Positions 33,633 to 40,110 of a stretch of 40,110 nucleotides of DNA are shown piece by piece. The translations under genes and the position numbers were made by a program. Position 1 is the first letter of the stretch. Each line of letters opens with the position of its first letter. Origin of the DNA: Streptomyces sp. WM4235 (GTDB lineage: Bacteria; Actinomycetota; Actinomycetes; Streptomycetales; Streptomycetaceae); assembly GCF_001279725.1 (NCBI RefSeq), contig NZ_LGDE01000440.1, forward strand, positions 1-40,110, read 5' to 3'. The notes under the pieces are model-generated. The model saw only the letters and a program-made list of their open reading frames with translations. It was not told the origin of the DNA and did not search any database.

Positions 33633-34520
33633 TCACCAGTAGACGACGACCTTGTCGCCCACCTTCACCTGGTCGAACAGCGCCGCCAGCTTCACCTTGT
33701 CCCGGACGTTCACGCATCCGTGCGAGGCGCCGGAGTACCCGCGGGCCGCGAAGTCCGACGAGTAGTGCACCGCCTGGCCCTGACTGAAGAACATCGAGTA
33801 CGGCATCGGCGTGTGGTAGATCGTCGACGTCCAGTCCTTGGCCTTCCACTCGACCTTGAACTCGCCCTCGCGGGTCGGGGTGTTCTCCGACCCGAAGCGC
33901 ACGTCGAACGACGAGACGATCTTGCCGTCGATCATCCAGGCGAGGGTCCGGCTCTCCTTGCTGATGCACATCACCCGGCCCTGCATGCACCGCGGGTCCG
34001 GCGTGTCGACCTCGATGGTGGTCGGCGGACGCAGCTCCGCCTCGGTCGGCTTCCGGCTGACCCCCTGGACGCTCTTCCAGGTCGCGTCGTCCACCGAACC
34101 GGTCGCGGGCAGGCCGTGACCCGACTGGAAGGTCTTCACCGCGGCGGTCGTCTTCGAACCGTAGAAGCCGGTGGGCGCCACCGACATCAGCTTGAGCTGC
34201 TTGAGCCGTGCCTGGAGCTCGCGGATCTGCTCGCTCTCGTCCCCGTTCGCCATGATCGGCTTGACGGCGGGCGACTGCGAGACGGAGGCCGACGGGGACT
34301 CCGACGCCGAGGACGAGGACGACGCCGACGGTGAGGCGCCGCCGGGCTTGTCGTCCGAGCCGGAAGGCGAGGCGGAAGGGGAAGGCGCCGCCGTGGACGC
34401 CGACGGAGCCGAGGAGGCGGAACCCTTGGATTCCGACTTCTGCGGTCCACAGGCGGTCGCGGCGAGCACGACGGCGGTGGCCAACCCGAGCGTGCGGATC
34501 ATGACTCTCTGACGTGGCAT
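33633..34520 (-). CDS. L,D-transpeptidase lipoprotein with peptidoglycan-binding domain
   Basis: A cell-wall cross-linking enzyme of the YkuD family, 295 residues. It has a lipoprotein signal (lipobox ATAC, C24), a Ser/Pro-rich spacer (about 30-88), a PG_binding_1 domain (about 95-148, IRELQARLKQL and VKTFQSGHGLPATG) and a YkuD domain ending in HYSSDFAARGYSGASHGCVNVR. The catalytic Cys is C269 of S-H-G-C. It would make 3-3 crosslinks between meso- or LL-DAP residues outside the membrane. The ATG at 34520 follows GGGGGACC. It converges with the sigma operon. Confidence 0.93.
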   Translation of the reverse strand: MPRQRVMIRTLGLATAVVLAATACGPQKSESKGSASSAPSASTAAPSPSASPSGSDDKPGGASPSASSSSSASESPSASVSQSPAVKPIMANGDESEQIRELQARLKQLKLMSVAPTGFYGSKTTAAVKTFQSGHGLPATGSVDDATWKSVQGVSRKPTEAELRPPTTIEVDTPDPRCMQGRVMCISKESRTLAWMIDGKIVSSFDVRFGSENTPTREGEFKVEWKAKDWTSTIYHTPMPYSMFFSQGQAVHYSSDFAARGYSGASHGCVNVRDKVKLAALFDQVKVGDKVVVYW

Positions 34521-34793
34521 TGTGGTCCCCCGATTTCAGCGTTGTGTAACTAGGTGATGTCTCAGGGCCAAGGAGAGTTGCGGTCGCTCGCGGGATGTTG
34601 CGCCATTGTGACCGGCGACCGTCACGGCGCGGACGACCCGGGCATCGGCCGGGGAAGGTTGTATCAGTCCCGGGCCGGTCGGTTCCACGAAGGACGGCGG
34701 CGCGTGGCGCGTACCGGACGGACGGGGAGGCCCTCCGGCGGGCGGCGGTGAAATGACTGTCGGACGTTCCGACCGGCGTGGGACACTCGCGGA

Positions 34794-35438
34794 ATGCTGG
34801 GTGTCACCGATCTGCCGACGTATCTCGCGGGCCTTGTCCTGATCGTCCTCCTCCCCGGACCGAACTCGCTGTACGTGCTGTCCGTCGCGGCACGCAAGGG
34901 AGTCCGGGAGGGGTACAAGGCCGCCTGCGGCGTGTTCACCGGGGACACCGTCCTGATGGTGCTCACCGCCGCCGGCGCGGGCGCGCTGCTCCAGGCCAGC
35001 CCGGTGGTGTTCACGGTGGTGAAACTGCTCGGGGCCGGCTACCTGGCGTGGCTCGCCGTGGGCATGATGCGGGCCGCGTGGGGGATGTGGCGCGACCGGG
35101 CGCTGCGCCAGGAGGAGGCGCTGGCCGAACCCGCCGCGGCGGACGAGCGGCCCTACCGGCGGGCGCTGGTGGTCAGCCTGTTCAACCCCAAGGCCATCCT
35201 GTTCCTGCTGTCGTTCTTCGTGCAGTTCGTGGACCCCGGGTACGCCTACCCCGCCCTGTCCTTCCTGCTCCTCGGCACGCTGTCACAGCTCGCCAGCTTC
35301 CTGTACCTGTCCACCCTGATCTTCACCGGCACCCGACTGTCGGCGGCCTTCCGCCGCCGCAAGCGGCTGTCCGCCGGCGCGACCTCCGCCGCGGGCGTCC
35401 TCTTCCTCGGCTTCGCCGCCAAACTCGCCACGGGCTGA
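34794..35438 (+). CDS. LysE/RhtB-family exporter, LeuE-like
   Basis: A 214-residue transporter with six helices. The family start LAGLVLIVLLPGPNSLYVLSVAARKGVREGYKAACG contains the conserved LPGPN motif, and FNPKAILFLLSFFVQFVDPGY is the second hallmark. It most resembles the leucine-efflux subgroup (LeuE), so branched-chain amino acid export is likely, but the substrate is inferred. The ATG at 34794 has only a weak RBS. It stands alone in a 270-base gap from the L,D-transpeptidase gene and converges with the polysialyltransferase operon. Confidence 0.88.
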   Translation: MLGVTDLPTYLAGLVLIVLLPGPNSLYVLSVAARKGVREGYKAACGVFTGDTVLMVLTAAGAGALLQASPVVFTVVKLLGAGYLAWLAVGMMRAAWGMWRDRALRQEEALAEPAAADERPYRRALVVSLFNPKAILFLLSFFVQFVDPGYAYPALSFLLLGTLSQLASFLYLSTLIFTGTRLSAAFRRRKRLSAGATSAAGVLFLGFAAKLATG

Positions 35439-35446
35439 CCGGCCGC

Positions 35447-35473
35447 GCGGGGGAGCCGGACCGGCCCCCCCGC
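35447..35473. terminator. Bidirectional terminator between exporter and glycan genes
   Basis: GCGGGGGAGCCGG faces CCGGCCCCCCCGC with one A-C mismatch. It lies 9 bases after the exporter stop and 7 bases beyond the polysialyltransferase-like gene end. Confidence 0.65.
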
Positions 35474-35479
35474 CGGGCG

Positions 35480-36808
35480 TCAGCGCAGCCGGCGCAGCAC
35501 CGGGAACCGGCGCAGCAGCCGACGGCCCGCCCGGCGCACGAGCCGGTTGCGCGGAAGGAACGACAGCCGCGCCGGGACCCCGCCCGGCAGGCCGAGCGCC
35601 GTCAGCCGGCGGCGCCTGAAGTACCGGGCGGTGTCCGCCGTCGGGTGCGCGGCCAGGAAGCGTTCCACGTCCGCCCGCCGCTCCGCGAGCACGCGCGGCT
35701 GCATCGTGAAGCCCACCGCCGCCACCAGGGCGGGCAGGTCGACGGCGCGCGGGGGCTCACCCGACCCCGCGAGGTCCGGCAGCAGCGCGTCCACCAGGAC
35801 CAACGGGATCCGGTTGCTGTTCTCGTACGGGGTCAACCGCTCCAGCATGGCTCCCGTCCCGGTCCGGGCCACCGGGATCCCGTACAGCGTCGACGCCGTC
35901 AACAGGCCCGTCGAGAAGCAGCCCACCACCAGCGCCGGCCGCAGCCGCTCGTACAGGGTCTCCGCCAACACCGGCTCCGTGATCACCGTCAGCCGGGCCC
36001 CCAACCGCCGCGCCTCCTCCTCCGCCCGCCGCGAGTACGCCGCCGGCGCGCTCGGGTGCGGTTTGAAGACCAGCTCCCGATGGCCCCGGGCGTACGCGCC
36101 GCGCACCATCTCCACGTGCAGGTCCTCCTCCTCCGCCGCGGACAGCAGCTCCAGCGCGGCGAGGTACTGGCCCAACAGGACCGCCGGGGATTCACCGACG
36201 TGCGCCGGCGGCTCCCCGTACGAGGTCAGCTCCGCCAGCACCTTCAGGAAGTCCGCCGCGGGCACCGGTTCCGCCGGCACGCCGAACTCCGTCAGCAGCA
36301 ACGGCTCCAAGCCCGGTACCAGGTCCAGGTGCAGGACCCGCCGCACCCGCATCCCGATCCGCGGGTCGAGCCGGACGCGGGTGGGGCCGTAACTCATCAG
36401 CCCGTCGGCGTACACGTCGACGGCCGCGCCCGGGAACACCTGGCACAGGCCCTGCGCCGGCGGCACCTGAAGGGACTCCACGACCAGTTCGACCCGGTCC
36501 TCCCCGAGCCCCCACGACGCCCTCAACTGCCGCTCCCACAAAGGGACGTCCTCGGTGCGCGGGGTCCAGGTGCCCGGATGCTGTGGCGCGATGAAGGCGT
36601 TCCAGTCGCGCACCTCGTCGAAGCGTCGGCGCAGCGCGTCGAACCCCGGCATCGCGGTGAGCCCGGGGGTGATCTCGGGGGTGACGGAGTGGTTGCTCGT
36701 CAGCAGGATCCGCCGGTCGGCGGGCGGGAAGACCCCCGCGTCGACGCCGGCCGCGAGCGTCGCCGCGCCGTACGGGGTGGAGGCGAGGAAGATCTGGGTG
36801 ACGTTCAC
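35480..36808 (-). CDS. Alpha-2,8-polysialyltransferase-like glycosyltransferase
   Basis: A 442-residue enzyme of the bacterial polysialyl-/sialyltransferase type. Diagnostic pieces are FLASTPYGAATLAAGV (7-22), the D-G motif in VYADGLMSYGPTR (132-144), the H251-P252 motif in LVFKPHPSAPAAY and CFSTGLLTASTLYGIPVA (297-314). It should transfer a nonulosonic-acid residue from a CMP donor to a growing surface polymer at the cytoplasmic face. The GTG at 36808 overlaps the GT2 stop in a GTGA, so the two are coupled. The CMP-sugar synthetase nearby supports the donor assignment. The product could be poly-Kdn (teichulosonic acid) rather than polysialic acid. Confidence 0.88.
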   Translation of the reverse strand: MNVTQIFLASTPYGAATLAAGVDAGVFPPADRRILLTSNHSVTPEITPGLTAMPGFDALRRRFDEVRDWNAFIAPQHPGTWTPRTEDVPLWERQLRASWGLGEDRVELVVESLQVPPAQGLCQVFPGAAVDVYADGLMSYGPTRVRLDPRIGMRVRRVLHLDLVPGLEPLLLTEFGVPAEPVPAADFLKVLAELTSYGEPPAHVGESPAVLLGQYLAALELLSAAEEEDLHVEMVRGAYARGHRELVFKPHPSAPAAYSRRAEEEARRLGARLTVITEPVLAETLYERLRPALVVGCFSTGLLTASTLYGIPVARTGTGAMLERLTPYENSNRIPLVLVDALLPDLAGSGEPPRAVDLPALVAAVGFTMQPRVLAERRADVERFLAAHPTADTARYFRRRRLTALGLPGGVPARLSFLPRNRLVRRAGRRLLRRFPVLRRLR

Positions 36809-37776
36809 GCGGCGGCTCCCGCCGGGCCGCGGCGGCGCAGCCTGCGCAGCAGCGTCGAGCGCTCGTTGTCCATCGAGTCCAGGGCCTGCTCCAACACCGC
36901 GCGGGGCATGCGCGCGAGGGCTGCCGCGCTCATCGCGCGGAGTTTTCTGGCCACGGCCGGTTCGAACCTTTCGATGGATCCGATGTGGTGCGCGATGATG
37001 GCGCAATACGTGCGAACGGCTTTCGGTAGCAGTAGATCGGATTCCCGGTCGGCCGCCGCCTCCGAAAGGACTTGATCGAATGCGCGAATGAAATCGAGCT
37101 GACGCTCGTCGCCGATCTGGGTCAGTGAGGTGGAAATGCCCCGCCGATAGAAGACCCCCGGCAATCCGACCGGCGCGAAGGACCTCGCCTCCCGGTGCAG
37201 CCGCCAGATCCACGGCCGGTCCTCCGCCGTCCGCAGCCCGTCGGTGAAGTGCAGCAGACCCCGGTCCAGCAGCCGCCGGTGGTACATCCCCGCCCAGGCG
37301 AACGGATAGTCCACCGCCGTGGCCCGCCCGGCCGGCAGGATCCCGGCACGCGGATCGGCCACCACCCCCTGCGGCCCGTACGGGACGCGCTGCACACTGC
37401 GCGCCCGCCCCGTGACCTGAACATGGTCCGTACGGACGAAATCGCAGTTCAGGGCCTCGATGGCGGCCACCGTGCGGGCCAGGTGACCGGGCGCCAGCCA
37501 ATCGTCCCCGTCGAGGAACGCGAGGTACTCGCCGCGCGCCGCGTCCAACCCGGTGTTGCGGGCGGTGGCCAGGCCGCCGTTCTCGTCCCGTCCGAGGAAC
37601 ACCGCGCCGGGCAGCTCGGCGGCGGCCCGTTCCAACAGTTCGGGCGTCCCGTCCGTCGACCGGTCGTCGACCAGCAGGAACTCGAAGTCCTCCCGAGCAT
37701 TGAGTGCGAGGCTTTTCAGGGCATCCGGGGCGTATGTCTGCACGTTGAAGAACGGCACGACGACAGAGAGCTTCAC
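36805..37776 (-). CDS. Family 2 glycosyltransferase
   Basis: A 323-residue inverting GT-A enzyme. It starts VKLSVVVPFFNVQTYAPDAL, with VDDRSTDGT (36-44) for the nucleotide sugar and ATARNTGLDAARGEYLAFLDGDD (70-92) giving the metal-binding D-G-D-D. The C-terminal half ends in basic and hydrophobic helices typical of peripheral membrane binding. I start it at GTG 37776, where family homology begins; the frame is open to 37929, but that region lacks codon bias and an RBS is not obvious for either. It is first in the minus-strand pair with the polysialyltransferase and divergent from the DUF6716 gene. Confidence 0.88.
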   Translation of the reverse strand: MKLSVVVPFFNVQTYAPDALKSLALNAREDFEFLLVDDRSTDGTPELLERAAAELPGAVFLGRDENGGLATARNTGLDAARGEYLAFLDGDDWLAPGHLARTVAAIEALNCDFVRTDHVQVTGRARSVQRVPYGPQGVVADPRAGILPAGRATAVDYPFAWAGMYHRRLLDRGLLHFTDGLRTAEDRPWIWRLHREARSFAPVGLPGVFYRRGISTSLTQIGDERQLDFIRAFDQVLSEAAADRESDLLLPKAVRTYCAIIAHHIGSIERFEPAVARKLRAMSAAALARMPRAVLEQALDSMDNERSTLLRRLRRRGPAGAAA

Positions 37777-37907
37777 CACCAGCGAGACATTAGGGCGCCG
37801 TCCGGCATTCACCGTGACCCGGGCGCGTATTCCATGTGAACGACGCGGGGCGGGCGCGTTAACCGGTCCGCTTTCGCATTCCGTCGACGGGTTGTTAACC
37901 AGCTGTT

Positions 37908-39353
37908 GTGCGCTCGTTGGGCCGATCACCGGAAATGCGGAATAGCTTCGGCCGGGTGCCAGCCAGTAGCAGTCGTGGCGATCGACGCATCGCCGTACTC
38001 GCAGATTCCGACACGCGGTGGAAATGGGGTGCCCTCACCGCGCGCCGCCTCGCACCCGACCACCTCCCCACCGGATACCTGCTGCGCGGCCGGGCCACCC
38101 CCACGGCGCGCCAACTCGGCGAGGTCGGCGTGCGGACGGCCGCGGGAACGGCCGACGGCCCCCCCGGACCGACCGAGGTGACCTGCGCCGAGTTCCTCGC
38201 GGAGATCGCCCCCGGACGCGACCGCCACGACGTGGTCGTCCTCGCCCTCGTCGGCGGCGCCGTCCAGGCCGTACTGCACGGGGCCCGCGCACTGTGGCCC
38301 GACCCGGCCGCCCGCCCCGTGTTCGTCACCGGCTACGTCGGGGTCGTCTACGAGAAACTCGCCGACGGTCTGCTGCTGCGGCACGGCGCCGACCTCGTCC
38401 TCGCCAACTCCCGTCACGACGCGGGCCGGTTCCGCGCCGTGTACGAAGGCGTGGGCGCCGATCCGGACGCCGTCACCGAGACCGCGCTGCCCTTCCTGGG
38501 CGGCGCCCCCCACGTGCCCGACACGGGCCGCGCCCGGACGGTCGTCTTCGCCGTCCAGCCCTCCGTGCCGGAGAGCCGCGCGGACCGGGCGTACCTCCTC
38601 GCGCGGGCCGCGGGGCACGCCCGACGCCACCCCGACCGACAGGTGTCGGTCAAACTCCGCAGCCGGCCCGGGGAGCACACCACGCACCTGGAGGAGCACC
38701 CCTACCAGCGCCTCGCCGACCGGCTGCCCGGGGGGATGCCCGCCAACTGCCGACTGGTGTACGGGAACATGGGCGAGGTACTGGACGACGCCGACCTGCT
38801 GGTCACGGTGTCCTCCACCGCCGCCCTGGAATCCCTGCACCGGGGCATCCCGACCGCCGTCCTGACCGACCTCGGCATCCGTGAGGCGCTCGGCAACCAC
38901 CACTTCCTCGGCTCCGGCTGCCTGGCCTCCTGGGACCAACTGGACGAGGGACTGCTGCCGCGCGCGGACCCGGACTGGCTCGCCGACCAGGGCGTGGCCC
39001 CGATCGCCGGCCCGGGCGCCGCCGCACGGAACGCCGACACGGCCCCGACCGGATCCGCCGACCCCTTCGATGCCGCCCGCGCACGACTCGCCGACCTCCT
39101 GGGGAAGGCCCAACTCCCGCCCGTGGCCCCGTACTACACCCCGGTCACCGCCCCCGGATACCTCCCGGGCATCCTCGCCCGCCACCACCTCGCCCCCGAC
39201 GGGACCCCGCTGCCCGGCGCCGTCCGACGGGACGCGGGGCGGTCCCCGGCCCGCCGCTGGCTCCGCGCGCACCTGCGCGAGGCCGCGCGGGGCGCCTACC
39301 GGCACGGCGTCCAACGGGTGGCCCCCGTGATCCGACGCCTGGGGGAGCTGTGA
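37908..39353 (+). CDS. DUF6716-type putative glycosyltransferase
   Basis: A 481-residue protein that I place in the DUF6716 putative glycosyltransferase family of actinobacteria. It starts RIAVLADSDTRWKWGALTARRL, has VFVTGYVGVVYEKLADGLLLRHGADLVLANSRHD, and near the end VTVSSTAALESLHRGIPTAVL, a GT-B-like donor-site segment resembling the CFST...YGIP segment of the nearby polysialyltransferase. The start is GTG 37908 or ATG 37935; neither has a strong RBS. The stop overlaps the next gene (GTGA), so it is coupled to the CMP-sugar synthetase and probably acts in the same surface polymer. Confidence 0.8.
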   Translation: MRSLGRSPEMRNSFGRVPASSSRGDRRIAVLADSDTRWKWGALTARRLAPDHLPTGYLLRGRATPTARQLGEVGVRTAAGTADGPPGPTEVTCAEFLAEIAPGRDRHDVVVLALVGGAVQAVLHGARALWPDPAARPVFVTGYVGVVYEKLADGLLLRHGADLVLANSRHDAGRFRAVYEGVGADPDAVTETALPFLGGAPHVPDTGRARTVVFAVQPSVPESRADRAYLLARAAGHARRHPDRQVSVKLRSRPGEHTTHLEEHPYQRLADRLPGGMPANCRLVYGNMGEVLDDADLLVTVSSTAALESLHRGIPTAVLTDLGIREALGNHHFLGSGCLASWDQLDEGLLPRADPDWLADQGVAPIAGPGAAARNADTAPTGSADPFDAARARLADLLGKAQLPPVAPYYTPVTAPGYLPGILARHHLAPDGTPLPGAVRRDAGRSPARRWLRAHLREAARGAYRHGVQRVAPVIRRLGEL

Positions 39354-40110
39354 GCACCCGCCGCGCACCCCTGACCCGCGTCGCGGGTTCCGGGCCGAGG
39401 GTGCTCGCGGTGATCCCCGCCCGCGGCGGCTCCAAGGGCGTCCCCGGCAAGAACCTCGCCCTCGTCGGCGGAACCCCGCTCGTGGCACGGGCCGTACGCG
39501 CCTGCCTGGCCGCGCCGACCGTCACCGACGTGCTCGTCTCCACCGACTCCGAGGCCATCGCACGGGCGGCCCGGGCCGCCGGGGCCCACGCGGTGCGCCG
39601 CCCCGCCGCGCTCTCCGGGGACACCGCGAGCAGCGAGGCCGCCCTGTTGCACGCGCTGGACTCGTTCGAGGAACTCCACTCCGTCACCGTCGACGTGGTC
39701 CTCCTGGTCCAGTGCACGAGCCCCTTCCTCACCCACTCCGACGTCGAGTCCGTGGCCGCCGCCGTCGCCTCCGGCGCCGCGGACTCCGCCCTGACCGTGG
39801 CCCCCTTCCACGGCTTCCTCTGGCGGACGGACACCGACGGCTCGGGCCTCGGGGTCAACCACGAGACGACCCACCGCCCCCGCCGCCAGGACCGACCCCA
39901 GGACCTGCTGGAGACCGGCGCCGCCTACGCGATGGCCGCCGCCGGGTTCCGTACCGCCCGGCACCGCTTCTTCGGCCGCACCCTGCCCGTCGCCACCGAC
40001 CCGGCGCGGGTGCTGGAGATCGACGACCCGCACGACCTGGCCCGGGCCCGCCTCGTCGCCCCGCTGTTCGAACCCGGACCCGAACCCGGACCCCGCCCCG
40101 AACCACACCC
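39350..40110 (+). CDS. neuA: Acylneuraminate (CMP-nonulosonate) cytidylyltransferase, partial
   Basis: Activates a nonulosonic acid with CTP to CMP-sugar, the donor for polysialyltransferase-type enzymes. The start is GTG 39350, overlapping the DUF6716 stop. The CMP-NeuAc synthetase signature PARGGSKGVPGKN is at residues 23-35. It continues with LVSTDSEAIARAARAAGA, LLVQCTSPFLTHSDVE and a C-terminal IDDPHDLARARLV. The reading frame runs without a stop to the window edge; about 253 codons are seen, so it is nearly full length. The sugar may be Neu5Ac or Kdn and is not decided by sequence. Confidence 0.9.
   Translation, partial: MSTRRAPLTRVAGSGPRVLAVIPARGGSKGVPGKNLALVGGTPLVARAVRACLAAPTVTDVLVSTDSEAIARAARAAGAHAVRRPAALSGDTASSEAALLHALDSFEELHSVTVDVVLLVQCTSPFLTHSDVESVAAAVASGAADSALTVAPFHGFLWRTDTDGSGLGVNHETTHRPRRQDRPQDLLETGAAYAMAAAGFRTARHRFFGRTLPVATDPARVLEIDDPHDLARARLVAPLFEPGPEPGPRPEPH

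Overview
The window is a chromosomal segment of a Streptomyces or very close relative. Base composition is very GC-rich with strongly G/C-biased third codon positions, GTG starts are common, and the gene set and order (purN-purH, folD-DUF3017-mdh, glyA, trpS-2H ligase-YihY, sdhCDAB) is the conserved core arrangement I know from Streptomyces. I found no tRNA, rRNA, CRISPR array, prophage or replication origin.

Layout, left to right. 1-5.2 kb: a membrane protein, then the last purine-synthesis genes purN and purH, coupled by a 4-bp overlap. A recently inserted IS4-family element (about 1.42 kb) sits between purH and its terminator. A Pro/Gly-rich membrane protein converges on that terminator. 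5.4-8.4 kb: folD, a DUF3017 membrane protein and malate dehydrogenase. 8.4-11.3 kb: an AhpD-like protein divergent from a MocR-type regulator, then an EamA-like transporter. 11.4-12.9 kb: a two-gene unit of a tiny lipoprotein and a glutathionylspermidine-synthase-like ATP-grasp ligase, resembling the enterobacterial YgiB/YgiC pair. 13-18.8 kb: ornithine aminotransferase, glyA, trpS, a 2H phosphoesterase and a YihY membrane protein. 18.8-24 kb: a small basic protein, a penicillin-binding D,D-carboxypeptidase, an SCO4848-like membrane protein coupled to a metallophosphoesterase, and an orphan peptide-type solute-binding protein. 24-25.6 kb: an operon (membrane protein, DCC thiol protein, TetR regulator) with two identical palindromes placed over and just downstream of a good promoter. 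25.6-30.6 kb: a hydrolase, a membrane protein and the succinate dehydrogenase operon. 30.7-34.5 kb: an OHCU-decarboxylase-like protein with an apparently lost active-site motif, divergent from an ECF sigma factor/membrane regulator pair, then an L,D-transpeptidase lipoprotein. 34.8-40.1 kb: a LeuE-type exporter, then the start of a cell-surface glycan locus: polysialyltransferase-like enzyme, GT2, a DUF6716 putative glycosyltransferase and a CMP-sialic-acid synthetase cut by the window edge.

Functionally, most of the window is housekeeping: purine and one-carbon metabolism (purN, purH, folD, glyA share formyl/methylene-THF), TCA cycle (mdh, sdh) and cell wall (D,D-carboxypeptidase, L,D-transpeptidase, nonulosonic-acid polymer genes). 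The items most worth follow-up are the YgiB/YgiC-like pair at 11.4-12.9 kb, the twin TTGAACnnGTTCAA operators at 25.55-25.60 kb, the degenerate OHCU-like protein, the nonulosonate polymer locus at the right end, and the clean IS insertion that separates purH from its terminator.
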